64,000 nucleotides of DNA from Niabella yanshanensis (GCF_034424215.1 NZ_CP139960.1:2976001-3040000), one strand, 5' to 3'; positions 18,542 through 27,798 are shown, counted from the first letter of the stretch. The notes: generated from the letters alone by a model not told the origin. Translations and numbers: made by a program.

Positions 18542-19117
18542 TTAAATGCTCCTGCATTTGATCCCCAGCTGGTTTTCGGCATAAATTATTTCTTTCTGCT
18601 TTAATGCTTCATTGGGTTTGCAGAAAAAGGCTTCCAGTGTATCCGCATGTGCCTCGGTCAGGCCCTCCAGCGAGGCAATTAAATTATTGTTGACATACAC
18701 TTCTTTCAAACGGGTCAGCTGTTGAAGGGGCTTTAAAGAACTGATCTTGTTGGACTGAACATATAGTTGCTCAAGCTCAGCGAGCTCTTCAATTCCCTCC
18801 AGGCTTTCTATTTCATTATTAAAAAGAAAAAGTGACTTTATATTCTTAAGCGCTCTTAATGGCGTTATATTTTTGATTTGGTGATGGGTTACCACCAGGA
18901 TTTCTAAATCGTGAAAATATTGCAACCCTGAAAGATTGGTCAACTCGAAAGTCATGTTTGGGTAGGGTGCACGCGGTCCAGCCATCCTTAAAACCTTTGA
19001 CGAAAAAAGTTGCCTGACTTCCGTGTCACTGGGAGGGTTTAAATGACCCAATACAGTAATACCCAACGCATCTTTCCATTGTTGCTCTAATTCGTTCCAC
19101 CGGTTTATTTCTGGCAT
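18542..19117 (-). CDS. Leucine-rich repeat protein
   Basis: A 191-residue protein with about five 22-residue leucine-rich repeats (LKNIKSLFLFNNEIESLEG, LAELEQLYVQSNKISSLKP, LTRLKEVYVNNNLIASLEG), of the SDS22/internalin spacing. No signal peptide is visible from the chosen ATG at 19117 (MPEINRWNEL); a longer frame to 19249 would overlap the upstream collar gene and is rejected. LRRs bind proteins. It lies 16 bases behind the third collar gene, so it is probably part of the same operon. Confidence 0.75.
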   Translation of the reverse strand: MPEINRWNELEQQWKDALGITVLGHLNPPSDTEVRQLFSSKVLRMAGPRAPYPNMTFELTNLSGLQYFHDLEILVVTHHQIKNITPLRALKNIKSLFLFNNEIESLEGIEELAELEQLYVQSNKISSLKPLQQLTRLKEVYVNNNLIASLEGLTEAHADTLEAFFCKPNEALKQKEIIYAENQLGIKCRSI

Positions 19118-19133
19118 AGTTTGATGTCTTATC

Positions 19134-19664
19134 TTAATTCGTCGAAGGGAATATTCCATATAGCGAAATACAAAAATTGATCGCGAGTATAGGCTGAACA
19201 ATTGAGAAAGGCGAAGGCGTACCACCCGCAAGAGCCACTGTTGCAGCATTCATCTGCACCGTTTCTGATGCGGTTAATGTGACCTTATATTCTTTATCCA
19301 AACCGCTGGTATGGGCCAGGTAAGTCCCTGCCGGTGCGCTGGTATCTCCTTCATCTGACACCGCTATTACAGAATGGTTATGTACAGGCAACTGTGACGT
19401 TATTAACGTAACGGCTTCAGTACCCGCCTTCTCTCCAAGAGTGCGTGGGGAAAGTCCTGGACCAGTACCCTGGTGTATAGGTACTCTCCCGCGTAAATCA
19501 GGTACCGCAAATGTTGATTGTCCATCGCCGCCATAGGTAGTGCCTATTAATGTAAAAAGCGCTTCATACTCCGCAATAGACAGCAGCTGGCCATTACATA
19601 GCGCCCATCCTACAGGTATCCTGTTAAAAGCAAACATGGCAATCATTCCTAATAAAGGGTTCAT
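19134..19664 (-). CDS. Phage tail collar domain protein (MdpB-like), copy 3
   Basis: A 176-residue protein with the tail-collar signature: GWALCNGQLLSI near the N-terminus, then GTTYGGDGQSTFAVPDLRGR and a His pair LPVHNHSV. It is the third of three tandem paralogues. Such proteins are called microcystin-dependent protein-like or tail fibre proteins, but no other phage structural gene is nearby. There is no signal peptide, so export, if any, would need another route. Confidence 0.88.
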   Translation of the reverse strand: MNPLLGMIAMFAFNRIPVGWALCNGQLLSIAEYEALFTLIGTTYGGDGQSTFAVPDLRGRVPIHQGTGPGLSPRTLGEKAGTEAVTLITSQLPVHNHSVIAVSDEGDTSAPAGTYLAHTSGLDKEYKVTLTASETVQMNAATVALAGGTPSPFSIVQPILAINFCISLYGIFPSTN

Positions 19665-19720
19665 CGGTTATTTTTTAAGTTTATATATCCTTTGGTACCT
19701 CCCACGCAAGTGTATCTTCA

Positions 19721-20239
19721 CTAATCAAATTGAGGGAAAACACCCTCCATTGCTATACAATAATTAAGGGCCAGGGAAGGTTGCATGATAGAAAAAGCCG
19801 TGTTAGAACCGGTATAGCTCACCATTGATGCATTCATTTGCACGGTAGCGGGAGCTGTTACAGTGGTTTTATACTCTTTATCAAAAACCCCGGTGTTAGC
19901 CCTAAAAGCGCCCGCAGGAACGGCTGTATCACCTGCCGCAGATGATGCATTGACCAAATGATTATGCGCCGGGAGGTTTGACAATAACAAAGTGCCGTTT
20001 GGCACTCCCTCTTGCATACCCACCGCGCCAGAGGCATTTTCCTGCGAAACCGGTGCTCTTCCCCTCAGGTCCGGAAGAGCAAATGTAGTTTGTCCGTCCC
20101 CGCCATATTGCGTTCCTATCAACGCAAACAACTGTGTATTTTGTTGCAAACTTAAGATCTGACCATTGCAATAAGCCCATCCGCGGGGAGGAAAATTAAA
20201 GCCAAATATGCAAATCATTCCTACAAAAGGCACAAGCAT
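19721..20239 (-). CDS. Phage tail collar domain protein (MdpB-like), copy 2
   Basis: A 172-residue paralogue: GWAYCNGQILSL, GTQYGGDGQTTFALPDLRGR, LPAHNHLV. It is co-directional with its neighbours, 56 bases from copy 3 and 49 from copy 1. Compared with copies 1 and 3 it lacks the LGEKAG/LGEIAG stretch between the two signature blocks and has a shorter Gly-rich link. The central ASSAAGDTAVPAG part matches the ASSEAGDAASPAG part of copy 1. Confidence 0.88.
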   Translation of the reverse strand: MLVPFVGMICIFGFNFPPRGWAYCNGQILSLQQNTQLFALIGTQYGGDGQTTFALPDLRGRAPVSQENASGAVGMQEGVPNGTLLLSNLPAHNHLVNASSAAGDTAVPAGAFRANTGVFDKEYKTTVTAPATVQMNASMVSYTGSNTAFSIMQPSLALNYCIAMEGVFPQFD

Positions 20240-20288
20240 AATATATTGATTTAAATCTTCTTTGAAAATTAGTTTTAAACGCTGTAGT

Positions 20289-20807
20289 CTAGTTGCGTGA
20301 AGGAAAAGTTCCCACCAGTGCTATACAATAGTTCACAACCAAATAGGGTTGCATAAGCGAAACTGCCGAACCGCTACCCGCATTGGCTATCATTGCAGCA
20401 TTCATTGCTACCTGGGCACCCGAGGTTTTATACTCTCCATCTTTTAGGCCGGTGTTGGCAAAAAATGCTCCGGCCGGACTGGCCGCATCACCTGCCTCGG
20501 ATGAAGCATTAATAAGATGCCGGTGTTGCGGCATATTGGCTATGGTCAGGTTCACAGATTCTTTCCCAGCGATCTCTCCAAGAGTATAGTCAGGAAGGCC
20601 TAAACCCTGTCCAAAACCAATAGCAGTCCTTCCTCTGAGATCGGGCAGGGCAAAAGTGGTCGTCCCATTGCCCCCGTAACTGGTTCCTAACAGCGCAAAC
20701 AATGCCTGATTTTGGGCGATAGACATTATCTGGCCGCTGCATGTTGCCCAGCCCTTAGGGGCAAAGCCGAACGCAAACTGTATTATAGTAGCAAGGTAGG
20801 TTTCCAT
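20289..20807 (-). CDS. Phage tail collar domain protein (MdpB-like), copy 1
   Basis: A 172-residue paralogue: GWATCSGQIMSI, GTSYGGNGTTTFALPDLRGR, MPQHRHLI. It is the first of the triplet in the direction of transcription and starts 21 bases after the Tat-signal gene. All three copies end with a similar MQPxLxxNYCI-like strand before the C-terminus, so they probably form the same fold or a mixed trimer. Confidence 0.88.
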   Translation of the reverse strand: METYLATIIQFAFGFAPKGWATCSGQIMSIAQNQALFALLGTSYGGNGTTTFALPDLRGRTAIGFGQGLGLPDYTLGEIAGKESVNLTIANMPQHRHLINASSEAGDAASPAGAFFANTGLKDGEYKTSGAQVAMNAAMIANAGSGSAVSLMQPYLVVNYCIALVGTFPSRN

Positions 20808-20828
20808 AAAAATATACTTAATGATTAA

Positions 20829-21368
20829 TTATACCAGCATACTTGCCGATTTCAAAACTTTAAATTGAGTAGTAATGTGATTGTGAGTACCGATAGTGGT
20901 TTGGGCAGAATATAACCGGGCTCCGTCATTATTTACCTGAAAAAAGGCAGCTAAGCAATTAGACAACTCTTTTGTTTCACAGAGAGCCTTCATTTCAAAT
21001 TGATTCAGCGTACCCATCGCAACACCTTCTTTGTACAAGTTTATAATTACGTCTGAAGGTTTGTTTTTGTTAGCAGCCCAATAGATCCATATCGGTTCTG
21101 CAACTATATTATCTTCGGGAAAGTATACTAATTGCCCTTCACGAGGCTGATGCCCCTGACAGGCTACAATTTCCTTTTTTGCTTTTAACATACCCGGGTA
21201 GGCTTTGGCGGATCGGCGCCGGCAGAAGTCCTCCCAGTGCCTTTTTAAATCTGAGACAAAGCTATTATCGGTAAACAGACCGGCAGCATTACTCCCGAGG
21301 GCTACCCCTGCTGTTAGAATGGCCAGGTTACCTAAAAAACCTCTCCGGCTTGCTTGCAGTGCACTCAC
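20829..21368 (-). CDS. Tat-signal protein of unknown function, first gene of the collar operon
   Basis: A 179-residue protein with a twin-arginine signal (SRRGFLGNL at about 7-15, then a hydrophobic run), so a folded exported product is likely. The mature part has no motif that I recognise; it contains three cysteines and a late GTHNHITTQF stretch that recalls the HNH-like loops of the collar proteins behind it. It leads a six-gene minus-strand unit with 16-56 base gaps. No TAnnTTTG element was found in the 168 bases upstream. Confidence 0.75.
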   Translation of the reverse strand: MSALQASRRGFLGNLAILTAGVALGSNAAGLFTDNSFVSDLKRHWEDFCRRRSAKAYPGMLKAKKEIVACQGHQPREGQLVYFPEDNIVAEPIWIYWAANKNKPSDVIINLYKEGVAMGTLNQFEMKALCETKELSNCLAAFFQVNNDGARLYSAQTTIGTHNHITTQFKVLKSASMLV

Positions 21369-21536
21369 GTTTATTGTGGTTTAGTCATTATAAAGTCATC
21401 AATGGAAGTAAGAATGGTTTGGGCTTTTTCCTTTGAGGGCATTTTCGCCATGAAGGTAGAACTATTTTAACTAAAAATTAAACCTTGAGTAAACTTTTTC
21501 GAGCGAGGCTTGTTTTGCTTTTAACCATTTGTAATT

Positions 21537-21851
21537 ATGAGCGCAGCACTAAAGGATCTTAAGATCTTCATGAAAATTGCTTTCCTGGAAGGCATTTCTT
21601 ATCTGTTATTATTGTTAATAGCCATGCCTTTGAAATACCTGGCTGATATTCCGGAAGGTGTAAAATATATAGGCTGGGCGCATGGTGTTCTGTTTGTTCT
21701 TTTTTGCATCTACCTGCTGAAAGTATGGATTGGCTTAAAATGGAGCTTTGGTAAAGCTTTCTTAGCCTTCGTAGCATCGCTGCTTCCTTTCGGCACTTTT
21801 ATTTTAGATGCCCGTTTAAAAAAGGAGTACCCACAGGTAAACGCGCAATAA
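21537..21851 (+). CDS. DUF3817 integral membrane protein
   Basis: A 104-residue protein with about three membrane segments and the family pattern: LEGISYLLLLLIAMPLKY, then GWAHGVLFVLFCIYL and a late hydrophobic segment. DUF3817 proteins are small inner-membrane proteins without a settled function. The gene is divergent from the collar operon and converges on BatD with a 7-base gap. Confidence 0.88.
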   Translation: MSAALKDLKIFMKIAFLEGISYLLLLLIAMPLKYLADIPEGVKYIGWAHGVLFVLFCIYLLKVWIGLKWSFGKAFLAFVASLLPFGTFILDARLKKEYPQVNAQ

Positions 21852-21858
21852 GGCCGGT

Positions 21859-23271
21859 CTATACTTGATGTAGTAACCGGTTTGCCTCATTTAACAGACC
21901 CTGCCGGTCGGTATCGGTTCCTCCTCCGCTGTAAATATTCATATCTATAGTTGCCAGTAGTTGTAGCAACTCTGTTTGAAAGGTGGCAGGAAGATTATTG
22001 TTAACCATCGCCTCTTGCAAATACCCACTGCTATACCCGTTTTCCGGTAAGTTCCACCGCGCCTGCAGGTATCGTATTATACCCCGCTTCAATGATTCGC
22101 TAAAGCCACTTCCCGTTTCCCTCATTTTTTCGGTAGCTGGTTGCAGCGCTTCTTCTATTGAAATAGAGCTGTTAATAGCCGGCCTGTATTCAATGGCCGG
22201 CCCGGGCTTATCCGGGGCAGATTGAACCGGTTTTCTTTTATTCTTTGACCGACTACTCCATATAACGACAAAAACAACCAATACCAATAACGGTATACCT
22301 ATCCAAAGGTATAAGGGGCGGCCATGCTCACTGGAAACGTCTACAATATTGCCTGTAGTGTTTCCCTCGCTCACCACACTCAGCTCGATTGGTATATTGG
22401 TAATCGTTTTATAACGGCCACCCTGTGCATCAAAAAATGAAAAACGGATAGAAGGGATGGTATATTTACCCGGCGCATTTATTGTAAAAGGGATAACAAA
22501 TGATTTATAGCCGCTTCCATCCTGCTTCTGCGTTTTATCCTCATCCACTTTAGCCGCCAACACATCAGCCGCATCGGGCCACTTGATTTCGGGTTGTTCT
22601 ATGTTGCTGAAATCTCCCCTGCCGGTAAGCATAATGGTTAATTGCGCCTGCTCTCCCGGCGCTAATAATTTTTTAGAAAGCTGTACATCCAATTTAAAGT
22701 CTCCTACCAAACCATTGGGCTGAGATGATGTACGGGGTTTCGCAGTTCCCGGCAAAGCGGTTACCAGCACTGTAATAGGCACTGACGATACGGGCAATGT
22801 AAAATAGCCATTATTCAGGGTATATCCTTCTTCTACACCATCCAGTATAGGATCTTCGTTGCCACGGCTATCTATCAGTTTCACCCGGTTTCTTACAGTC
22901 AGCGCACCCAGGGTCAATTTGCCGGCTCTTCTTGGCGTTAATTGAAGCTTCAGTAAAGTATGTACATCAAATCGTACGCCATCTACTGTTTCCCTGGACG
23001 CAATATGATCTGAGCTGCCTTTGAGATCTCTCACATCAAACCCATCAAAGTAAGGGTTCTTAATGATGTTCGATTCCGTCGCCAATGCGCTGTAGAGCTT
23101 ATAGATTACAATGATCGGCTCTCCTACAAAGCAATCCGTATTGCTGGCCTCCACCTTTAAAAAGATATTACTCTTTAACCGGTCCTGTAGCGATACATAT
23201 TCCTCATCCTGCGCATGGGCAACAGAAAAAAACAAGATCCATATAAAGAAAATAAGGTACTTCATCACCAA
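21859..23271 (-). CDS. BatD-like (oxygen tolerance) protein
   Basis: A 470-residue protein: signal peptide (about 1-20), two or more beta-sandwich repeats in the exported part (segments with FVGEPIIVIYKLYS and LLAPGEQAQLTIMLTGRGDF), one membrane segment near 325-345, then a basic cytoplasmic tail of about 120 residues. This is the BatD layout. BatA, BatB, BatC and BatE and the MoxR ATPase are not adjacent, so this is an isolated copy. It lies 21 bases behind an SDR gene on the same strand. Confidence 0.82.
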   Translation of the reverse strand: MVMKYLIFFIWILFFSVAHAQDEEYVSLQDRLKSNIFLKVEASNTDCFVGEPIIVIYKLYSALATESNIIKNPYFDGFDVRDLKGSSDHIASRETVDGVRFDVHTLLKLQLTPRRAGKLTLGALTVRNRVKLIDSRGNEDPILDGVEEGYTLNNGYFTLPVSSVPITVLVTALPGTAKPRTSSQPNGLVGDFKLDVQLSKKLLAPGEQAQLTIMLTGRGDFSNIEQPEIKWPDAADVLAAKVDEDKTQKQDGSGYKSFVIPFTINAPGKYTIPSIRFSFFDAQGGRYKTITNIPIELSVVSEGNTTGNIVDVSSEHGRPLYLWIGIPLLVLVVFVVIWSSRSKNKRKPVQSAPDKPGPAIEYRPAINSSISIEEALQPATEKMRETGSGFSESLKRGIIRYLQARWNLPENGYSSGYLQEAMVNNNLPATFQTELLQLLATIDMNIYSGGGTDTDRQGLLNEANRLLHQV

Positions 23272-23292
23272 AATATTTTAATATTGAATGCG

Positions 23293-23994
23293 CTACAGGT
23301 CTCCCAGCTGAGGTCGTAACATAATATCTTCCACGCAGGCAGCAAACGAAAGTTTAGATGCTGCCCATATCATTTCTGCAACATCGGTGACTTCCATAAT
23401 GCGCCTGGCGCTATTGTCAAATCCCTCCCAGGAGTCTGTTAATACAGCGCCGGGAAATACCGATGTTACTTTAATGCCTTCAGTCTTTAACTCTTCCCGG
23501 AGATTAGTGCTAAAACCATGCAGCGCATATTTACTAATGCTGTAAGCGCCTCCGTTAGGATAGGCTTTCAAAGATGCAATCGAACAGATATTAAAGATAT
23601 GTCCTCTTTTTTCTTCTTTCATGGCTGGTAATAATGCCCGGGTTACATGGTAGGCGCTATACAGATTGGTGGCTATCTGTCTCTCCAATGCCCCATCTGC
23701 TTCATCGCCAATATTGCCGGGCTCAAAATTGCCGGTATTGTTTACTAATATTTGGGGAGTTGCATGTTGCAGGCACCAGGCTCCAAAAGCGGAGGCCTGT
23801 TCTTTTACAGATAAATCAAACGCTTTCGCCCTGATCTCGATGGTATCATATTTTGTCTGCAACTTTTCCATTGCCTTATATAAATTCATATCACTGCGCG
23901 AAGTAAGCAGGAGGTTGTATCCGTTTTGGGCAAATATTTCAGCAATGGCAAAGCCTATTCCCCTTGATGCTCCGGTAATTACTACAGTCTTCAT
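23293..23994 (-). CDS. Short-chain dehydrogenase/reductase
   Basis: A 233-residue classical SDR with cofactor motif TGASRGIG (about 7-14), NNTG in place of the usual NNAG, a catalytic Ser near ICSIAS and the YxxxK pair in GGAYSISKYALHGF. It is an NAD(P)H-dependent oxidoreductase of unknown substrate. It is upstream of BatD in the same unit. Confidence 0.9.
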   Translation of the reverse strand: MKTVVITGASRGIGFAIAEIFAQNGYNLLLTSRSDMNLYKAMEKLQTKYDTIEIRAKAFDLSVKEQASAFGAWCLQHATPQILVNNTGNFEPGNIGDEADGALERQIATNLYSAYHVTRALLPAMKEEKRGHIFNICSIASLKAYPNGGAYSISKYALHGFSTNLREELKTEGIKVTSVFPGAVLTDSWEGFDNSARRIMEVTDVAEMIWAASKLSFAACVEDIMLRPQLGDL

Positions 23995-24097
23995 AATATT
24001 ATCTTTTCTTTATTTGCAATAAACATACCGCATAAAGTTCTGTATTTAAGTTTTAGTATTTTATTTTTACAGCTTATCGGGCCAAATACGATACACA

Positions 24098-24793
24098 ATG
24101 AAGTATAAGCATTTATTTTTTGATCTGGATCATACACTTTGGGATTTTGACGCTAACGCTAAACTTACTTTGCTGGATCTTTATGAAACCCTTGAGCTGA
24201 AACGCAGGGGGGTAGACGATTTTGAATTGTTTTACCGCAATTACCTCGCGCACAATTTGAAGCTTTGGGCCCGGTACCGGAGCGGATTCATCAAACAGGC
24301 AGAACTGCGTGTAAAAAGAATGCGGTTAGCATTACTGGACTTCAAAATTGCCGATGAAGTACTTGCAGAGACCATGAGCGTGCGGTTTCTGGACATGCTG
24401 CCTACCCGCAACGTGTTATTTCCCTATGCAGCAGAAGTACTGGAATACCTGCATAATAAAAACTATAAGCTACACCTCATCACCAACGGTTTTGAAGAAG
24501 TGCAGCATCATAAGATCAATAACTCTAAGATCAATCATTACTTCGACCAGGTCATTACCTCAGAAGGCAGCAATAGCCTTAAACCCAATAAAGCAATATT
24601 TGATTACGCATTAAACGTATCCAAAGCCAGGCTTGAAGAAAGTATTATGCTGGGAGACGACCTGGAGGCGGATATTTTAGGTGCACATAAGGCAGGCATG
24701 GACCAGGTGTTTATCAACCATATTGATGCAGTGCATGAATTTAAGCCTACTTATATGGTGCGATCGCTAAAGGAGCTGGAGGCGATATTTTAA
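24098..24793 (+). CDS. YjjG-family HAD nucleotidase
   Basis: A 231-residue HAD hydrolase with motif I FFDLDHTLWDFD (nucleophile Asp in DLD), a helical cap, motif II LITNGF, motif III Lys in LKPNKAIF and motif IV MLGDDLEADI. The WDFDANA run and length match the YjjG noncanonical pyrimidine nucleotidase group, which cleans up modified nucleotides. It stands alone. Confidence 0.88.
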   Translation: MKYKHLFFDLDHTLWDFDANAKLTLLDLYETLELKRRGVDDFELFYRNYLAHNLKLWARYRSGFIKQAELRVKRMRLALLDFKIADEVLAETMSVRFLDMLPTRNVLFPYAAEVLEYLHNKNYKLHLITNGFEEVQHHKINNSKINHYFDQVITSEGSNSLKPNKAIFDYALNVSKARLEESIMLGDDLEADILGAHKAGMDQVFINHIDAVHEFKPTYMVRSLKELEAIF

Positions 24794-24794
24794 A

Positions 24795-25486
24795 TTATAG
24801 TTTTAAACCAACTCTTAATCCCAGCATCATACTAATTGAAGCCATGCCTTTTGCAGGCTTTCTCCCCAGGAGATTGTCAATGCTGGCATCATGCGGAGTA
24901 CTGGCTTTATATCCTTCAGGTATGAAGCTCTCCTTTTCGTATTCTTTTAAAGAAAATACACCACCGCCTAGCCCCGCCATACAGGTCGTAGAAGACCTTC
25001 CCCTTTTTAAAGCGCCCCTGGTAGCCGGCAAGCGCATTGGCACTTGCAAAGCTTCTGCGTACGCCGTAAGTATCGGTATAGCTATCACTATAATTATCGG
25101 TATGGCGGTAAAGCATCTCATCGCTGTATTGATATCGCCTGGCGTTAATACTAATCGCGGTATATAACCCTGTAAGCGGCTCTCGTTCTTCTCCCTGTTC
25201 TGTGCAGAAAATATCTTCGCAATACTATATTCGCTCTTAATCCCTTAGGCTGTATTACAGTCACAGTAGACCTTTTTAACAAATCGAAGGCCTGTATTCC
25301 TGCTTCCGCTGTGATACTGTAATGAGTTGAAATACTTCTTTCCACCGCAAATTGTAACGCAGGGAATGACGAAACTTCTATGGCCGACGTAACATTCCAT
25401 TTCAATAAAGCATTGGATATATTGTTTTGAGCTTTAACCATACCGGTTAATATCACCATCGATGATATAAAAAGAGTTCTACGCAT
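24795..25486 (-). pseudogene. Frameshifted outer-membrane barrel gene (DUF3575-like)
   Basis: Three frames together give one signal-peptide protein of about 229 residues. It begins MRRTLFISS with a signal ending VKAQ. The first frame is lost near 25193-25195 (removing one base of a GGG run continues as EEREPLTGLYTAIS). The second frame is lost at 24972-24975 (removing one base of a GGGG run gives DLYGGLGGGVFSLKEY). It ends with the beta-strand-like MLGLRVGLKL. Both changes are single-base gains in G runs, so decay, phase variation or an assembly error are all possible. Confidence 0.75.
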
Positions 25487-25498
25487 TTCTTATTCCGG

Positions 25499-25912
25499 TT
25501 AAATACAATACCCTACCCTGAGGTTAACAACCAAACTCGGTCTGAATCCGGAGTTTTCGGATAATCCTGATCCTGGATAAGCATCGTAAATATTGGGATG
25601 GCGGGGCCTATTCCTTTCAAACAGGTCGTTGTTAAATTCTCTATTTTCATTTACTACATTACGGTAAAAAAACCAAGTCCTAAAGAGCCATCTATAAAAA
25701 CACGGGGGAAAACCTTTTTAGGCTTTGCGGAATTTAGAGGAATTTTCAGATTGAATTGTTTGCCGGCTATAAGGTGAAGTCGTGAAATAGATTTTATCAC
25801 AATAAAATCGTCCCCGGCCATTTCTGCACAGCCTGTTTTGGCTTTACTCCTAAAAACGTGCAGACGGAGGCGTTCGCAACAATATGCGTGCACTGAAAGT
25901 AAACAAATAAAG
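25499..25912 (-). pseudogene. Second degraded outer-membrane protein gene
   Basis: Two frames join at a T7 run (25666-25672): the upstream frame reads VFPRVFIDGSLGLGFF and stops soon after, while adding one T continues as YRNVVNENREFNNDLFERN to a stop at 25499-25501, ending in the strand-like SLVVNLRVGYCI. No start codon or signal peptide is visible; the 5' end runs into the DUF72 gene, so it is also truncated. It lies 12 bases before the other frameshifted gene in the same direction. Confidence 0.65.
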
Positions 25913-26821
25913 TCAGAACAACTTCCCCTGTCCTTTACCCTTATCATTATCCGGCATCTGAGGAATGTGCAGGTTCAGATCCAGGATCTTATTCAGCTTT
26001 TCAATAAAATAGGCAGATAGCAGGGGAGAGGAGAGCTCTACATTCTGGTGTACGAAAAAGTATAGTTTTTTTAACCCTTCTTCCTGCCATTTTTTAATCC
26101 GCTTCAGCCAGTCGTCCAAACGCTTTTTATCAATGGCATCATCATTACAGCCTACAAAGCGAATGAAGGCCTCGGGGCTGGTTAGCCTCATATGTACCAT
26201 ATCTCTTCGTCCTGCTGTATCTACAATAATATTGGCCATTTTCTTTTTCTGCAGCAGATCGCAAAAGGCTGACCAGTGCAGGGGATCGGCAAACCAGTTC
26301 TCATTCCTGACTTCGACAGCCAATGGAATACCCTTTGGGAAGTGTTCAATGAAGTTAGTGAGCTTTTCAAACTCTTTAGGCGAAAATTTATCATGTAGCT
26401 GCAGGAAAGCCATCCCTAATTTTTCTTCGAAGTTGGCGATGGCATTACAAAAGGTTTCGGCAACCGGCAGGCTGTCAGGAGTGAGCCTTTTAACGTGACT
26501 GATTGAGTTGGTAAGCTTGGGGAAAAACTTAAACCCTTTAGGAGTTTTCTCCTTCCATTTGATAACCTGGTCTGCCGTAGGCATATTGTAAAAAGTAGCA
26601 TTCAGCTCAATAGAGTTGAACTGTCCCGCATAATATTCCAGTTCATCCTTTACTCCTTTGGGATAAAAGCCTTTTAGATCTGTCTTGTTCCATTTGGCAC
26701 ACCCCACAGACACTTCAAAACCTTTGCCTTTGGCTTTAGATAATAGTTCAGTAGTAGCTGCTGGGTCTTTAGGCAGCTTGAAATTAATACCGCCGGGGTC
26801 GGCTACCTGTCCGAATTTCAT
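25913..26821 (-). CDS. DUF72 (YecE-like) protein
   Basis: A 302-residue cytoplasmic protein of the DUF72 family (TIM-barrel-like): VGCAKWNKTDLKGFYP near the start, YYAGQFNSIELNATFYNMP, FFPKLTNSISH and AVEVRNENWF. The function of the family is not firmly known. It follows lpxD by 8 bases on the same strand, so the two are probably co-transcribed. The degraded barrel gene begins where it stops. Confidence 0.9.
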   Translation of the reverse strand: MKFGQVADPGGINFKLPKDPAATTELLSKAKGKGFEVSVGCAKWNKTDLKGFYPKGVKDELEYYAGQFNSIELNATFYNMPTADQVIKWKEKTPKGFKFFPKLTNSISHVKRLTPDSLPVAETFCNAIANFEEKLGMAFLQLHDKFSPKEFEKLTNFIEHFPKGIPLAVEVRNENWFADPLHWSAFCDLLQKKKMANIIVDTAGRRDMVHMRLTSPEAFIRFVGCNDDAIDKKRLDDWLKRIKKWQEEGLKKLYFFVHQNVELSSPLLSAYFIEKLNKILDLNLHIPQMPDNDKGKGQGKLF

Positions 26822-26829
26822 ACAACGTT

Positions 26830-27777
26830 TTATTTAATGTTTTTCACCTTCTCCCAAATTTCGGGAATACGTTTGATCCAGGCTACTTCTTTTAATTTTT
26901 CACGCGCCTCACCCACAGGGTATCCAAAGTATATTTTACCCCCGGCCAGAGATGACGGCACCCCGCTTTGGGCATTGACTACTGCACCTCGTCCAATAGT
27001 GAGTGTTTTACTAATGCCGACCTGACCCCAGAGAATTACTTCATCTTCAATCACCGCAGCGCCTGCAATACCTACCTGAGCAGCGAACAGGCAATTTTTA
27101 CCGATTACCGTATCATGGCCTATATGCACCTGGTTGTCCATCTTGGTGCCTTCACCAATAATCGTATCACCGGTTACACCCCGGTCAACCGTACAACCGG
27201 CACCTATTTCAACACCATCTTTAATGACCACCCGCCCGCAACTCGTCATCTTTTTGTAGTGAATATCTCTATTGGTTTTCTTATTATAATAAAATGCATC
27301 ACTACCAATAACAGTGCCGCTTTGTATTACCACATTATCTCCTATAACACAATGATCTAAAATGGTTACGTTGGGGAAGATCGTACAGTTCTTACCCACT
27401 GTTACATTGTTACCCAAATAAGCATTAGGCATTATAACCGAGCCTTCACCTACCACTGCCGATGCCGCCACTACATCCATGGAAGGCTGAAAAGGCCGGT
27501 AACGGGCTACTATTTTCAAATATGCTTCAAAAGGCTCGTCTGTAACCAATAAAGCTTTGCCTTTGGGAAAATCAGTTTCCTTATTTATAATAATAAAACT
27601 GGCGGACGAGTTAATGCATTTATCATAATACTTGGGATGGTCTACAAATACCAGGTCGCCTTCTTCTACTACATGGATTTCATTAATGCCTGTAGCACTG
27701 GCACCCTTATTACCTAAAAGTTTTGCATCAATAAGCGTGGCGATTTCCGTGAGAAGAACGGGATGATCAAACTTCAT
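26830..27777 (-). CDS. lpxD: LpxD-like UDP-3-O-acylglucosamine N-acyltransferase
   Basis: A 315-residue left-handed beta-helix acyltransferase. The N-terminal LpxD-type uridine-binding domain (about 1-100, [18 protein letters not shown]) precedes many hexapeptide repeats (about 105-290, for example [18 protein letters not shown]). LpxD adds the third acyl chain of lipid A in the cytoplasm. Bacteroidota often carry more than one LpxD-like gene, so this may be a second copy; the rest of the lpx genes are not nearby. Confidence 0.85.
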   Translation of the reverse strand: MKFDHPVLLTEIATLIDAKLLGNKGASATGINEIHVVEEGDLVFVDHPKYYDKCINSSASFIIINKETDFPKGKALLVTDEPFEAYLKIVARYRPFQPSMDVVAASAVVGEGSVIMPNAYLGNNVTVGKNCTIFPNVTILDHCVIGDNVVIQSGTVIGSDAFYYNKKTNRDIHYKKMTSCGRVVIKDGVEIGAGCTVDRGVTGDTIIGEGTKMDNQVHIGHDTVIGKNCLFAAQVGIAGAAVIEDEVILWGQVGISKTLTIGRGAVVNAQSGVPSSLAGGKIYFGYPVGEAREKLKEVAWIKRIPEIWEKVKNIK

Positions 27778-27790
27778 AAAAACATTTTAT

Positions 27791-27798
27791 CAAACGTA
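27791..27798 (-). promoter_or_regulatory. Candidate -7 element of lpxD (TACGTTTG)
   Basis: Exact TAnnTTTG match on the minus strand, 13 bases before the lpxD start codon. No good -33 element is visible at the right distance. Confidence 0.5.

Noticed and set aside
17667-21368. Prophage remnant
   Set aside because: Only the tail-collar domain is phage-like; no integrase, capsid, terminase, portal or att-type repeats were seen.
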